From contig NZ_WHOD01000128.1 in assembly GCF_013141765.1 (NCBI RefSeq), positions 186,001-250,000 of the forward strand: a DNA stretch of 64,000 bases, written 5' to 3'. The notes beneath the pieces are model-generated. The model was not told where the DNA came from, searched no databases, and saw only the letters and a list, made by a program, of their open reading frames with translations. Numbering within the stretch: position 1 is the first letter of the stretch; each line of letters opens with the position of its first letter. A program made the position numbers and the translations under genes. Below, piece after piece: positions 24,798 to 34,088 of this stretch. Source of the stretch: Paenibacillus foliorum (GTDB lineage Bacteria > Bacillota > Bacilli > Paenibacillales > NBRC-103111).

Positions 24798-26630
24798 TCA
24801 CAGCCTCATACCTTCCAAACTAGCACCTTTGACAAATAGTCGCTCGATGTTCTTTTCAACCGTTGGATCCGGTATTAATGGCGGTGCTTGATGCGGTTTG
24901 ATACGGGCATCGATAATCACATTATCACAAGCCCAATGCTTATTCTCGTAGTAACTGTTGACACCGTAAATATCGTGGGAAGGATTGCTGCGTGTGAATG
25001 TAGCCCAAAGGAAATTATTAATGGCTTCACTCATAAACTGGCTGTCGTCACACAATATTAACATCGGACAAGAAGGGAGCGGACCTTTTGCCTGAATAGC
25101 ATCGCTCAGATCTTTCATTTCCTGTTGAGCTTCAGTGTAATTGATAAACTTGGACCCTTGAATTGCTACGATACCAGGCATCACTAAGCGTGCATGCTCA
25201 ACCTCCCGTAACTCATTCAAAACGTTGGGAACCTCTGTGCATAGCTCTCTTTTTTTATCTCCAAATGCTGCGAACACAACCTTGCTCCCGCTATTCAATC
25301 CAGTTCCCGAGTAGTCAAGGGTATCTATTGTTGTTTGGGTATAAAAATGAATATCTCGATGCAGATCGATACGTTCCAAAATGTAGGTCAAAAAATCAAC
25401 TTCATGATGCGCACTTAAAGGTTGATTCTCTTCTGCCGTTATAAACAAATACTTCGCCAAGCTCAATTGTCCTGTACCTAAAATACGATTGGCAATCGTC
25501 AGCAGCTCGGCCGGCTGTTTCACTTGCTGGTAGGGTGTGTAGCGTTCACTGCCAATCGCAAACAGCAAGGGATGCACACCCGCAGCATCTACAGCATGAA
25601 CCTCTTTTACTCCAGGGATTTCTTGTTTGATCGCATCGCCTGTTAACTCATGGATCAGCTGACCGAATGCTGTATCTTCTTGAGGCGGCTGGCCCACAAC
25701 GGTAAATGGCCATATAGCATTAGGCTTGGCATACACTTTATGAACCTTCATTACAGGAAAAGGATGTGTAAGGCTGTAATAGCCCAAATGATCGCCAAAA
25801 GGACCCTCCGGTTTGGTCTCTCCCGGATAAATTTCTCCGGTTATAACAAAATCAGCATCGTTGCTAATACAGAAACCATCGATATAGCTGTAATGGAATC
25901 GCCGCCCCGACAGCAAACCCGCAAAAGTAATTTCACTCAAGCCTTCCGGCAGGGGCATAACAGCTGACAATGTGTGTGCTGGTGGCCCCCCAACAAAGCA
26001 ACTCACTTTAAGAGGCTCTCCTTGTTTAACAGCTTTGTCTTGATGTACTCCGATACCGCGATGAATCTGATAATGCAGACCAATTTCTTTATTCATTTCG
26101 TATTCATTTCCATTGAGTTGTATCCGGTACATACCTAGATTGGAATTCATAATTCCCGGCTTATCCGGATCCTCCGTGTACACCTGGGGCAAGGTGATAA
26201 ATGCGCCTCCATCCTCCGGCCAATGTTGAATAAGAGGAAGGTCAGATATACTTATTTCCTGCAATGCAGCCGGATGACTATCCGATTTTAGAGGCAGGGC
26301 TTTCCATGCAGCCAAACCGGTTCCCATATATTTAAACGGATTCTTTATTGCTTTTATAGGATCGTTACGCAAGGACATTACGTCTTGTACCGCATCCCAG
26401 GTCTGCCGAAATATATACTTACTTCGTTCTACTGTACCGAAAAGGTTAGATACTGCGCGGAACTTCGAGCCTTTTACATTTTCAAATAATAATGCCGGTC
26501 CACCGGACTCATAAACCTTTATGTGAATGGCGGCCATTTCCAAATAAGGATCAACTTCTTCATGAATACGAACCAAATGTCCATTCTTCTCTAAATCGAT
26601 AATGCATTCTTCCAAATTTCTGTATATCAT
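24798..26630 (-). CDS. UbiD-family decarboxylase
   Basis: 610 residues, the long UbiD type. FEECI-like start (YRNLEECIIDLEKNGHLVRI), GPALLFENVKGSK, and the central GEIYPGETKPEGPFGDHLGY are UbiD landmarks; the last carries acidic residues of the prenyl-FMN and metal site. These enzymes decarboxylate aromatic or alpha,beta-unsaturated acids with prenylated FMN made by UbiX. No UbiX gene is adjacent here. GGAG lies 7 bases before the ATG. Substrate unknown. Confidence 0.85.
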   Translation of the reverse strand: MIYRNLEECIIDLEKNGHLVRIHEEVDPYLEMAAIHIKVYESGGPALLFENVKGSKFRAVSNLFGTVERSKYIFRQTWDAVQDVMSLRNDPIKAIKNPFKYMGTGLAAWKALPLKSDSHPAALQEISISDLPLIQHWPEDGGAFITLPQVYTEDPDKPGIMNSNLGMYRIQLNGNEYEMNKEIGLHYQIHRGIGVHQDKAVKQGEPLKVSCFVGGPPAHTLSAVMPLPEGLSEITFAGLLSGRRFHYSYIDGFCISNDADFVITGEIYPGETKPEGPFGDHLGYYSLTHPFPVMKVHKVYAKPNAIWPFTVVGQPPQEDTAFGQLIHELTGDAIKQEIPGVKEVHAVDAAGVHPLLFAIGSERYTPYQQVKQPAELLTIANRILGTGQLSLAKYLFITAEENQPLSAHHEVDFLTYILERIDLHRDIHFYTQTTIDTLDYSGTGLNSGSKVVFAAFGDKKRELCTEVPNVLNELREVEHARLVMPGIVAIQGSKFINYTEAQQEMKDLSDAIQAKGPLPSCPMLILCDDSQFMSEAINNFLWATFTRSNPSHDIYGVNSYYENKHWACDNVIIDARIKPHQAPPLIPDPTVEKNIERLFVKGASLEGMRL

Positions 26631-26849
26631 TGAATTTCTCCAATCTCTGAAGGTACAGGTCTATTAATTATAGTTAAAATGAATTTAGGATAGTTGTCAA
26701 ACAATGGCCCCTTTAAAGGACAATTCCCCTCCACCACTATCTCTTACAATCTTTATAAACGCAAAGAAACCGGAAGACGGGCGCTCTTTATAAGAGTCCA
26801 TCCTCCAGGTCACGGTTTACTTTTGAGTTACTTACCATCGAGTCCCAGC

Positions 26850-27476
26850 TTAAAAACGGTTATAACTAACAAACTCCCCAATCGGTTTACGATAGCCGCG
26901 TGGCCTTTGTTTGCTTGGCTCTTCCTTTCCGAGCGTAATCAGCATAGCCGGTACATATCGATCGGGTATGTTAAGAGCTTGTTGCATACGTTCAGGATCG
27001 AAGCCTATCATAGGACATGTATCCCATCCCTTATCCTTAGCAATCAGCATGAATAACATAGCAGATAGACTTGCATTACGGATTGCCTCATCACGCTTGA
27101 ATCTCTCACCCCCGCCTTCATACATGGCATGCACGCTACTAACTGTCTCATCAAATTCCCGCTGATCTATAATGCCAAGGCTTAACAATCCCTCGTTAAT
27201 AGGCCCAATATTGCGATAAGCTTCCAAATCTCCAAGCACAACAATCGCCGCAGAGCTTGTTAGTACTTTATACTGCTTGAAGGCAGCTTCATGTACTTGT
27301 TCCTTCAATTCTTTATCCGTTACAGCCACATAGTGCGTATGCTGCAAATTGAAGGCTGATGGAGCAAACTTAGCGAGAGTGAACAGCTCATCCAGCTCCT
27401 GCTTGCTGATTTCCACATCTGATATGAAATTGTTAGCTGACCGCCTGGATTTTAATAGCTCAGTAAATGCATTCAT
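26850..27476 (-). CDS. Nitroreductase-family FMN oxidoreductase
   Basis: 208 residues. LKSRRSANNFISD is the FMN-phosphate-binding start, APSAFNLQHTHYVAV the P-S-x-x-N-x-Q motif, and MIGFDPERMQQAL with MLITLGKEE the C-terminal block. Members reduce nitroaromatics, quinones or flavins with NAD(P)H. GGGGGAG precedes the ATG. Single gene in the same direction as ubiD, about 220 bases away. Confidence 0.9.
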   Translation of the reverse strand: MNAFTELLKSRRSANNFISDVEISKQELDELFTLAKFAPSAFNLQHTHYVAVTDKELKEQVHEAAFKQYKVLTSSAAIVVLGDLEAYRNIGPINEGLLSLGIIDQREFDETVSSVHAMYEGGGERFKRDEAIRNASLSAMLFMLIAKDKGWDTCPMIGFDPERMQQALNIPDRYVPAMLITLGKEEPSKQRPRGYRKPIGEFVSYNRF

Positions 27477-27584
27477 TCTATCTTCACTCCCCCGTATGTA
27501 AATTATTCCAACAACTTTCTATTAGTTATAATAACATAGTCACTTTAAAAATGTAAGTAAAAAATTATATGTAAGCAAATAACC

Positions 27585-27920
27585 CTATTTTTCCGATTGT
27601 TTGATGAGCGCATAGGAAATATGTCCAACCATTCCAAGGAATAAACCGGTACCAGCTATGATATAGACCATCGTAAATATTTTGCCAAGCATCGTTTGAG
27701 GCTGAAAGCTAGGATGCCCTACCATACTGAGAGTAGTTACGCAAAAATATAGCGCATCAATCGCCGAGATCCCTTCCTCACGCACATAGAACAAAGTACC
27801 TGATGCCAACATAATCATTACGAGTACAAAAAGTGTCTGGAAGTTCTTCTGCTTGAATGCTCTCCATAATCCGCTCAGCAATCGTTTTAAAGTCAACAAA
27901 AATGATATCATTTTGCCCAT
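27585..27920 (-). CDS. Two-membrane-helix ion channel of the K+ channel fold, atypical filter
   Basis: 111 residues: membrane helix 1 (LFVLVMIMLASGTLFYV), pore loop ALYFCVTTLSMVGHPSF, membrane helix 2 (MVYIIAGTGLFLGMVGHIS). The arrangement is that of minimal potassium channels, but the filter usually TVGYG reads MVGHP, so ion selectivity is in doubt. No RCK/TrkA domain follows. The start is uncertain: ATG 27920 is very near its AAGGG, ATG 27911 is rather far. Confidence 0.75.
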   Translation of the reverse strand: MGKMISFLLTLKRLLSGLWRAFKQKNFQTLFVLVMIMLASGTLFYVREEGISAIDALYFCVTTLSMVGHPSFQPQTMLGKIFTMVYIIAGTGLFLGMVGHISYALIKQSEK

Positions 27921-28172
27921 ATCCCTTCGTCTAAGGCAGTTTAGGCCTGCATGATTTAATCGTATAATTATCGGTTCATGTAGCATTCTGAATGTACCTA
28001 TACTCTTTACTGTAAAATTCATCTTTATGCAAAATTTCCATTTCTCTAGCAAGCTTTCCCGCCGTTGTTATGCTATGCGAAGCAACCATTCCTGATCAGA
28101 TGGGATAGTGAAGAAAAGACATTCAACCCTCAAACGTGGAACACTGTTCCCTCTATGAGCTTCGATTAAACT

Positions 28173-28199
28173 CAAAAAAACACGCCACAGTTGGCGTGC
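28173..28199 (-). terminator. Orphan intrinsic terminator
   Basis: CACGCCA-actg-TGGCGTG followed by seven T on the minus strand. It could end a small RNA or be a backup for the operon above. Confidence 0.7.
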
Positions 28200-28334
28200 T
28201 GAAGGGTATCTTGTGGAGCACCCTATCAAGTAGTCCCCTATTTCTTCCGGATTGCTATCTTAGGGAGAAATGATAATAGAAAAAACCTCTCAAGACTCAG
28301 TTGGTAGAAAAGCCCACGCAATAACAGACATAGC

Positions 28335-28371
28335 AAAAAGACGAACCTACCGTTTTAGCGGTCCCTTCGCC
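28335..28371 (-). terminator. Terminator of the signalling operon
   Basis: GGCGAA/TTCGTC outer and ACCG/CGGT inner stems, then five T, about 16 bases after the chemoreceptor stop. Confidence 0.7.
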
Positions 28372-28386
28372 TCCTTATTCAAAATA

Positions 28387-29703
28387 TTAGAAATTCTGAG
28401 TAGCCACATTTAGATCTTCGGCAGAGCTTGCGACCTTCAATGTCGCCGAGCCAACCTCTTCAATCACCTTAACTAACGCTTCTAGCTCCGTTTCTACTGT
28501 ATTAATTTCGCTTAAGCTGCTTTCAAGAGAAAGCAGGATCTGGTTAAACATCCCTCGGGTTTGCTCTGACTCTAGCTGCCCCAAAGATACCTGATGCTTG
28601 ACCTCTTCTATTAACTTCACAACCTCATGCGTATGCGTGCTGGATTGTTCCATAAATTCATTAATTTGCTTTAGCGCCTTGCTGCTATCCTCAGACAGCT
28701 TTCTCATTTCTCCCGCCACAACTGCAAATCCAGCGCCATGCTGACCTGATCTTGCTGCCTCAATACTAGCATTAAGCGATAGTATCTTCGTCTGGCCGGA
28801 AATATTCTGCACAATCCGCACAATCGTTATAATTTGCTCAGAAGACTCGATGAGCTGCTTAACAGAATCCCCCATCAATAAGGAACGATTATGAATGGAC
28901 GCAATCCTACATTCGAGCTCATTAACCTTCTCTGACCCCGTTAGCGCCAGCACACGTGAGCTCTGGGCCATATTTGCGCTATGCAGGAACGATTCATTCA
29001 CCTGAAAGCTGCTAGCGATCAACTGCTGGGTTGAAGCATTCGTCTGTTCCGTTAAAGCGGCAAGCTCTTGGCTTACAAGACCAATATTGTGCTTCACTTC
29101 TTCTCGCACTTGCTTGTTGTATCGTTCTTTCTGCTCTACATTCTTCTTATCATATGCCTCGATAACCAGCTGCTGCTCCAGGTTAAGCAGTTTGGTTATC
29201 GCCCTACCATAGATCAAGCTCTGCTGACCATCTAAGGTGTATCGGTAAATGATGTTCAGAAAAGTACTCTGCAGATTCTGAAAGCTCCCGATATACCATT
29301 TCGGCTCCAGCCCAATTCGCTGGTGGACCTCGGCTATTTGCAAACGTTTCTGGATATAAGCATCGTTAATACTGCCGCTGAACATTTCAATGATATGCGC
29401 TTTCAGGGTACCTTTGAGTCGATCAAGTGTGCTGTGCTTGGTAATCATTTCTTTAAGATCCGTCACTTCAAGAATCGTCGCATAAAAAGCATCGATGATT
29501 TCGTCGATGTTCGACACAATCACTGGTTGCATGGAACGAATAAGTCGCAAATCTTCTGCAGACAGATCAATCATCTTCAATTGCGTGGTTAGCTCCTGAT
29601 TGTGATTATCCACTTCAATAGAAACTTCATTTAACAGGACATCTTTCAACCCGCTCGATGGCATGAGGCGATGATGGGTTGATTTACCAAACCATTTTGT
29701 CAT
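28387..29703 (-). CDS. Globin-coupled (HemAT-like) methyl-accepting signal transducer
   Basis: 438 residues, soluble. The N-terminal 180 residues are a protoglobin sensor: IAEVHQRIGLEPKWYIGSFQ contains the heme-binding proximal His. The C-terminal half is an MCP signalling domain with GQTKILSLNASIEAARSG at the hairpin tip region. HemAT in Bacillus senses oxygen and signals to CheA. The ATG overlaps the stop of the upstream GGDEF/EAL gene (ATGA), so both are made together. No CheA is in the window. Confidence 0.9.
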   Translation of the reverse strand: MTKWFGKSTHHRLMPSSGLKDVLLNEVSIEVDNHNQELTTQLKMIDLSAEDLRLIRSMQPVIVSNIDEIIDAFYATILEVTDLKEMITKHSTLDRLKGTLKAHIIEMFSGSINDAYIQKRLQIAEVHQRIGLEPKWYIGSFQNLQSTFLNIIYRYTLDGQQSLIYGRAITKLLNLEQQLVIEAYDKKNVEQKERYNKQVREEVKHNIGLVSQELAALTEQTNASTQQLIASSFQVNESFLHSANMAQSSRVLALTGSEKVNELECRIASIHNRSLLMGDSVKQLIESSEQIITIVRIVQNISGQTKILSLNASIEAARSGQHGAGFAVVAGEMRKLSEDSSKALKQINEFMEQSSTHTHEVVKLIEEVKHQVSLGQLESEQTRGMFNQILLSLESSLSEINTVETELEALVKVIEEVGSATLKVASSAEDLNVATQNF

Positions 29704-31784
29704 GTGGACCGCACTCCCTTTAAGTAACGAATTTCGAGCTGTTCCGTCGACATTGGCGGATCAATCACATAGCCTTGTATGATGTCGCAGTTCATCATGC
29801 GCAGACGGTCCAGTTGCTCCTGCGTCTCGACACCCTCCGCAATTACCCGAAGGTCCATGCCATGCGACATATCGATAATCGCTTTCGTAATAACCGCGCT
29901 CTTCGAGTCGCTTGTCAGCTCCTGAACAAAGCTTTTATCAATCTTCAGTATATCGATGGGAAACTGCTTCATATAACCAAGCGCTGAGTAGCCTTTACCG
30001 AAGTCATCTATAGCGATCTGGAAGCCAAATGCCTTAAATTCATGCAAAATGGGCAAGACCGATTCAATGTCGTTCATGCTGCTGCTTTCCGTTATTTCAA
30101 TTACAATATGTTGAGGGTCGCAGCAGTTCTCGCCTACAATATCACTTATGGATGAAGCCAAGTCCCTTGCTAGAAACTGCCTTGCTGATAAGTTAACAGC
30201 AATTGTCGGTACAACCAACGATGCAGAGAGCCATCTATTGAGCTGCTTACAAACCTCTATAAGCACCCATTTGCCGATGTCCATTATGATACCGGTCTCC
30301 TCCGCAATTGGGATAAATTCTACTGGGGAGACGGGGCCAAGCGTAGGATGATTCCAGCGGATTAGCGCCTCCATTCCATTCAAATGACCTGTTTTTATGT
30401 TGACCTGCGGTTGATAAAGCAAGGTCAATTGATTTCTAGAAATCGCCCATCTAAGCTCGTTCTCCAGATCAAGCTTTCGAAGGAAGGTTCTAATAATACT
30501 ATCGTTAAAAAACTGGCAGCCGCCATTCTGGATTTTGGCTTGATACATAGCTAAATCCGAGTGCTTGAGCAATGTCTCGAAATCACCGCCATGCATCGGG
30601 TATATGCAGATTCCGATGCTTGCATTGATATAAAGCTCATTGTCCTCCACCCAGAACGGTTTCTTGATACTAGCAATTACCTGTTTGGCAATACGCTTAG
30701 CTTCTTCCTGCTCCTGCAATTCCTGCAATACAATAATAAATTCGTCCCCGCCCAACCGAGACACGATACCTATCTTTCCCACAACAGTGCGCATCCGTTC
30801 AGCAACCTGCTGAAGAAGCTTGTCACCAATGTTATGTCCCAAGGAGTCGTTAACCATCTTAAACCGATCAAGGTCAATAAAGAAAACAGCCAAAATCCCG
30901 TTGGCTTTTCCCGTCCTCTCGATTGCTTCATTCACCAATTCACCAAGTAAAGCTCGATTAGGCAGCCCTGTCAGCTTATCGAAATGAGCCAAATATTTCA
31001 GATGATCCTCCGACTGCTTGCGCTCCGTAATATCGGTGAACATTCCCAGGTAATTAGTAATATTCCCCATTTCATCACGCAGGGTCGTTATGGACAACCA
31101 CTCGGGGTAAATCTCCCCGTTCTTTCTTTTATTCCATATTTCTCCTTGCCAAAACCCAGTCGCGTGAACTCTTTCCCACATTTTAATATAGAAGATTTGA
31201 TTCTGTCGGCCGGAGTGAAGCAATCTTGGAGTATGCCCGCAAGCTTCCTCTTCCGTGTATCCAGTCATCTTGGTGAAGGCTTGATTGACCGACAAAATTT
31301 GGAGCTGCTTGTCCGTAATCATAATTCCCTCACTGGCATTACTGAACACTTGTGCATGCAGCCTAAGCTTGGAAATGGTTTCTTTACGATGAGTCATATC
31401 CGAAAACATCCCCACGTAATTAATCAAAACCCCATTTTCGTCCTTTACGGAATGAATAGAGAGCCACTCTGGATAAATATCCCCATTTTTTCTGCGATTC
31501 CATATCTCTCCATGCCACTTGCCATCTTTATGAATGGCTGCCCACATCTTGACGTAGAAATCTGAACCTTGGCAATCTGATTTCAATATGCTTGGCTTCT
31601 GTCCGATGACTTCCGATTCTGAATAGCCAGTAATGGCGATGAATGCTGGATTCACGTTCACAATTCTCGCATACGGGTCCGTAACCATAATGGCTTCCCG
31701 CGAGTCATGAAATATGTGGGCATATGGCAATACGAGGTGTTCTGATGCGTGTTTACTCCAAAGGGTATCTATATTTCGATACAT
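29700..31784 (-). CDS. PAS-PAS-GGDEF-EAL cyclic-di-GMP enzyme
   Basis: 694 residues. PAS domains at about 20-135 and 145-255 (each with GYSESEV or GYTEEEA style motifs and a GEIWNRRKNGDIYPEWLS-like PAC end), a GGDEF domain with an intact RLGGDEFIIVL, and an EAL domain with GMEALIRW and DDFGKGYSALGYM. Both synthesis and breakdown of c-di-GMP are possible. No membrane segment. It follows a STAS gene by 45 bases and overlaps the globin-coupled receptor gene. Confidence 0.93.
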   Translation of the reverse strand: MYRNIDTLWSKHASEHLVLPYAHIFHDSREAIMVTDPYARIVNVNPAFIAITGYSESEVIGQKPSILKSDCQGSDFYVKMWAAIHKDGKWHGEIWNRRKNGDIYPEWLSIHSVKDENGVLINYVGMFSDMTHRKETISKLRLHAQVFSNASEGIMITDKQLQILSVNQAFTKMTGYTEEEACGHTPRLLHSGRQNQIFYIKMWERVHATGFWQGEIWNKRKNGEIYPEWLSITTLRDEMGNITNYLGMFTDITERKQSEDHLKYLAHFDKLTGLPNRALLGELVNEAIERTGKANGILAVFFIDLDRFKMVNDSLGHNIGDKLLQQVAERMRTVVGKIGIVSRLGGDEFIIVLQELQEQEEAKRIAKQVIASIKKPFWVEDNELYINASIGICIYPMHGGDFETLLKHSDLAMYQAKIQNGGCQFFNDSIIRTFLRKLDLENELRWAISRNQLTLLYQPQVNIKTGHLNGMEALIRWNHPTLGPVSPVEFIPIAEETGIIMDIGKWVLIEVCKQLNRWLSASLVVPTIAVNLSARQFLARDLASSISDIVGENCCDPQHIVIEITESSSMNDIESVLPILHEFKAFGFQIAIDDFGKGYSALGYMKQFPIDILKIDKSFVQELTSDSKSAVITKAIIDMSHGMDLRVIAEGVETQEQLDRLRMMNCDIIQGYVIDPPMSTEQLEIRYLKGVRST

Positions 31785-31828
31785 TTATGAACCCCTCTCT
31801 ACTTCAATACCGCTGCTGCATCCAAATG

Positions 31829-32116
31829 CTATAACGTAATACCGGCCATGTTTAGACGTTCTTTCAGCTGTGCGTTGACATCTTTAAATGCAACATGTGC
31901 ATTGCAATCCATAGCTATTTTCTGGACCGCTAGTAATAAACCTAGACCCGAGCTATCCAATTCCGTGACGGTTCCTAGATGGAAGGTGAGGCTGTGAAAT
32001 CTTTGTTGGATGAGGGGAAACAATTTCTGCCTGATAGAGGTCGCTTCTTGAACGCTGATAATTCCTGTGAGTAAGACGTCAATATGTTGGTCGCTATTTT
32101 TAATTTCATAGCACAT
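31829..32116 (-). CDS. STAS-domain protein (anti-sigma antagonist type)
   Basis: 95 residues, a single STAS domain. TELDSSGLGLLLAVQ holds the conserved D-S-S-G site where SpoIIAA/RsbV-type proteins are phosphorylated by a serine kinase. AAAGGAGG 8 bases before ATG 32116 decides the start. First gene of the operon with the GGDEF/EAL protein and the globin receptor. No RsbW-like kinase or sigma factor is adjacent, so it may be an input module rather than a sigma regulator. Confidence 0.85.
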   Translation of the reverse strand: MCYEIKNSDQHIDVLLTGIISVQEATSIRQKLFPLIQQRFHSLTFHLGTVTELDSSGLGLLLAVQKIAMDCNAHVAFKDVNAQLKERLNMAGITL

Positions 32117-32283
32117 AAGCAAACCTCCTTTGGAGTTTCCAAACGAAATTGTCATGATGTAGAATTATTCCCTATTAGGCTTAAATAGGGTAGTTATACC
32201 TGACTATACCTTAATTGCCAATATTAACATATGATATTGATCACATTCGTGGTCAAGTATTGATTGGATCCAAATTTCAATAA

Positions 32284-32337
32284 TTGACAAAGACTCCTAA
32301 CGATAATACAATGATTCTATAAAGAAACACTGTTACC
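32284..32337 (+). promoter_or_regulatory. SigA promoter and TetR operator of the tetR gene
   Basis: TTGACA (32284) and TACAAT (32307) are 17 bases apart. Just after, AGAAACACTGTTACC (32323-32337) is an imperfect palindrome nearly identical to one before the SDR gene. Confidence 0.8.
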
Positions 32338-32395
32338 GTTCCCAAAAGAACATTAAGCTTTTTTCAATAAGGCTTTTAAGGAGGTGTATTAATTT

Positions 32396-33034
32396 ATGTC
32401 AAAGCCCTCGCATTCCTATACAACCTATTCGGAAGCGAAGCTTCAACAGCAACAATTACTTCGTAAGAATGTCATCGATGCCGCATGTCTCCTCCTTATA
32501 GAGGAAGGGCCTGAGTCAGTAACCGTGCGACGAGTCGCTCAGAAATTAAGTTGTTCCACCAAAATTATCTACAGTATGTTTGGCAGTAAAGACGGTCTTG
32601 CCAATGAAATGTATATGGATGGGTGCCGGCTATTAGCTGAAGCATTTCAACAAGTACCTGTCACAGAAAAAGTAATGGATGAGTTGAATGCTCTTAGCTG
32701 GGCTTATTGGCAATTTGCACAGCTCCACTCCAGCTATTACAAAATGATGTTCGGTGGGGCGTTATCTGATTTCAAGCCGGATGAACAAAGCCTCGAGGGC
32801 ACTGCTACTGCACTTTCACGAATTCAGCAAACCGTCATACGCACTATTGAGCAAGGTGAATTTAAAGATAATGACCCGTTACTTATTGTTCAAATGCTTT
32901 GGTCAGCTTTACACGGAGTCATACATCTTCAGTTTGCCGGTCATTTTTCAAGCTTAAGTATGGCCCAAGAGATCTATGCATTCACACTGAATAATACGCT
33001 CTCTGCATTTAAGAAGCCTTCCATATTATCATAA
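32396..33034 (+). CDS. TetR/AcrR-family regulator
   Basis: 212 residues. The helix-turn-helix is VTVRRVAQKLSCSTKIIYSMFGSKDGL; the C-terminal domain (about 80-200) includes SWAYWQFAQLHSSYYKMMFG, of the WHG type. TAAGGAGG precedes the ATG. A 15-base operator-like palindrome occurs at its own promoter and again before the SDR gene downstream, so it likely represses both. Effector unknown. Confidence 0.9.
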   Translation: MSKPSHSYTTYSEAKLQQQQLLRKNVIDAACLLLIEEGPESVTVRRVAQKLSCSTKIIYSMFGSKDGLANEMYMDGCRLLAEAFQQVPVTEKVMDELNALSWAYWQFAQLHSSYYKMMFGGALSDFKPDEQSLEGTATALSRIQQTVIRTIEQGEFKDNDPLLIVQMLWSALHGVIHLQFAGHFSSLSMAQEIYAFTLNNTLSAFKKPSILS

Positions 33035-33100
33035 AATGAATCAAAAATAAAGTATACTGAAGTCCCTTCAACAGATGACTTCAGTTCATCTTTAGTCCTA

Positions 33101-33115
33101 AGAAACAGTGTTACC
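33101..33115 (+). promoter_or_regulatory. Second TetR operator, before the SDR gene
   Basis: AGAAACAGTGTTACC differs by one base from the site at 32323. It lies about 35 bases before the SDR start and after a weak hairpin (CTGAAGTC/GACTTCAG) that may end the tetR transcript. Confidence 0.7.
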
Positions 33116-33150
33116 AAAATAAAATTACGTTACTACGGAGGTTAATTTTT

Positions 33151-33936
33151 ATGTTTAATTATTCCAATAAAACGGCTCTCATTACAGGTGCATCATCCGG
33201 CATTGGTGAGGCATTTGCCCATTCACTGGCTGCCAAGAAATGCAATCTCATTTTGGTTGCACGTAATCAAGTGAAATTAAATGCGCTGGCTGCAGAGCTT
33301 TCAGCTGCTTACAAGATTAAAGCAACAGTCATCGTACTTGATCTTTCCACATCGGGAGCTTCACAAGCTTTACTCCATGAGGTTCAAAAACATCATTTAA
33401 AGGTTGATCTTTTAATCAACAATGCAGGCTTCGCCACCTATGGGTACTTTGAGCAAGTTTCTGCAGAAAGACAGCATGAAGAAGTGATGCTTAATGTTGC
33501 TGCTCTAGTCGACATCACACATGCATTCATGCCTGATTTGTTACGTAATCGGGATGGCGGTTTAATTAATGTCTCTTCCACGGCCGCATTTCAGCCCGAT
33601 CCTTATATGGCCGTGTATGGAGCAAGCAAAGCGTTCGTGCTCTCCTTTAGTGAAGCGCTTTGGGCTGAAAATCGTAAACGTGGGCTTAAGGTTCTCGCAC
33701 TCTGTCCAGGTGCAACGGATACCTCATTCTTTGATATTGTAGGATCGAATGAAGCATCCGTTGGCTCCAGGCAAACACCCGAAGCCGTTGTAACTAATGC
33801 TCTAAGAGCTCTCGAGCAAGGGCGTAGTCATATTATATCCGGTCGTCAAAATTATTTGGTCGCCCAGGTTTCAAGATTTTTCTCCCGTCATTTTACACTA
33901 GGCATTGTTGAACGTACTCTCCGACCACGTAATTAA
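33151..33936 (+). CDS. Short-chain dehydrogenase/reductase (SDR)
   Basis: 261 residues. TGASSGIG binds the NAD(P) phosphate, NNAG follows at residue 89, and the catalytic Ser and Tyr-x-x-x-Lys are in VSSTAAF and YGASKAF. CPGATDT is the usual post-catalytic loop. A classical SDR of the YqjQ/DltE-like group; substrate unknown. CGGAGG lies before the ATG. Carries a TetR operator upstream and is probably controlled by the neighbouring TetR. Confidence 0.92.
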   Translation: MFNYSNKTALITGASSGIGEAFAHSLAAKKCNLILVARNQVKLNALAAELSAAYKIKATVIVLDLSTSGASQALLHEVQKHHLKVDLLINNAGFATYGYFEQVSAERQHEEVMLNVAALVDITHAFMPDLLRNRDGGLINVSSTAAFQPDPYMAVYGASKAFVLSFSEALWAENRKRGLKVLALCPGATDTSFFDIVGSNEASVGSRQTPEAVVTNALRALEQGRSHIISGRQNYLVAQVSRFFSRHFTLGIVERTLRPRN

Positions 33937-34004
33937 ATATTAGGACTACTCTAAAATCTGCTTCTACGCTTTCACTCTGCCCCGCGGTGGATCTCATACT
34001 CAAG

Positions 34005-34040
34005 GAAAACGTCACTACGCTAAAGTAGTGACGTTTACTT
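34005..34040. terminator. Bidirectional terminator between SDR and MarR genes
   Basis: AAACGTCACTAC and GTAGTGACGTTT, 12-bp perfect arms around GCTAAA, followed by T-rich sequence on the plus strand and TTTTCC on the minus strand. Confidence 0.8.
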
Positions 34041-34088
34041 TATATCTTATATGCTATTATTCGGCGTTTATCTTTCAATCGTTATCTT

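Larger units (their letters stand above)
27921..28386. other. Intergenic stretch with two minus-direction terminators
   Basis: About 460 bases. It contains the terminator of the globin-coupled receptor (28335-28371) and a second minus-direction terminator (28173-28199) with no recognised gene in the 130 bases between. No coding frame is convincing. Confidence 0.5.

Noticed and set aside
32237-32256. TTGATCAC-attc-GTGGTCAA near-palindrome as an Fnr/Crp site
   Set aside because: It does not fit the spacing of either consensus and has a mismatch, so it is left unassigned.
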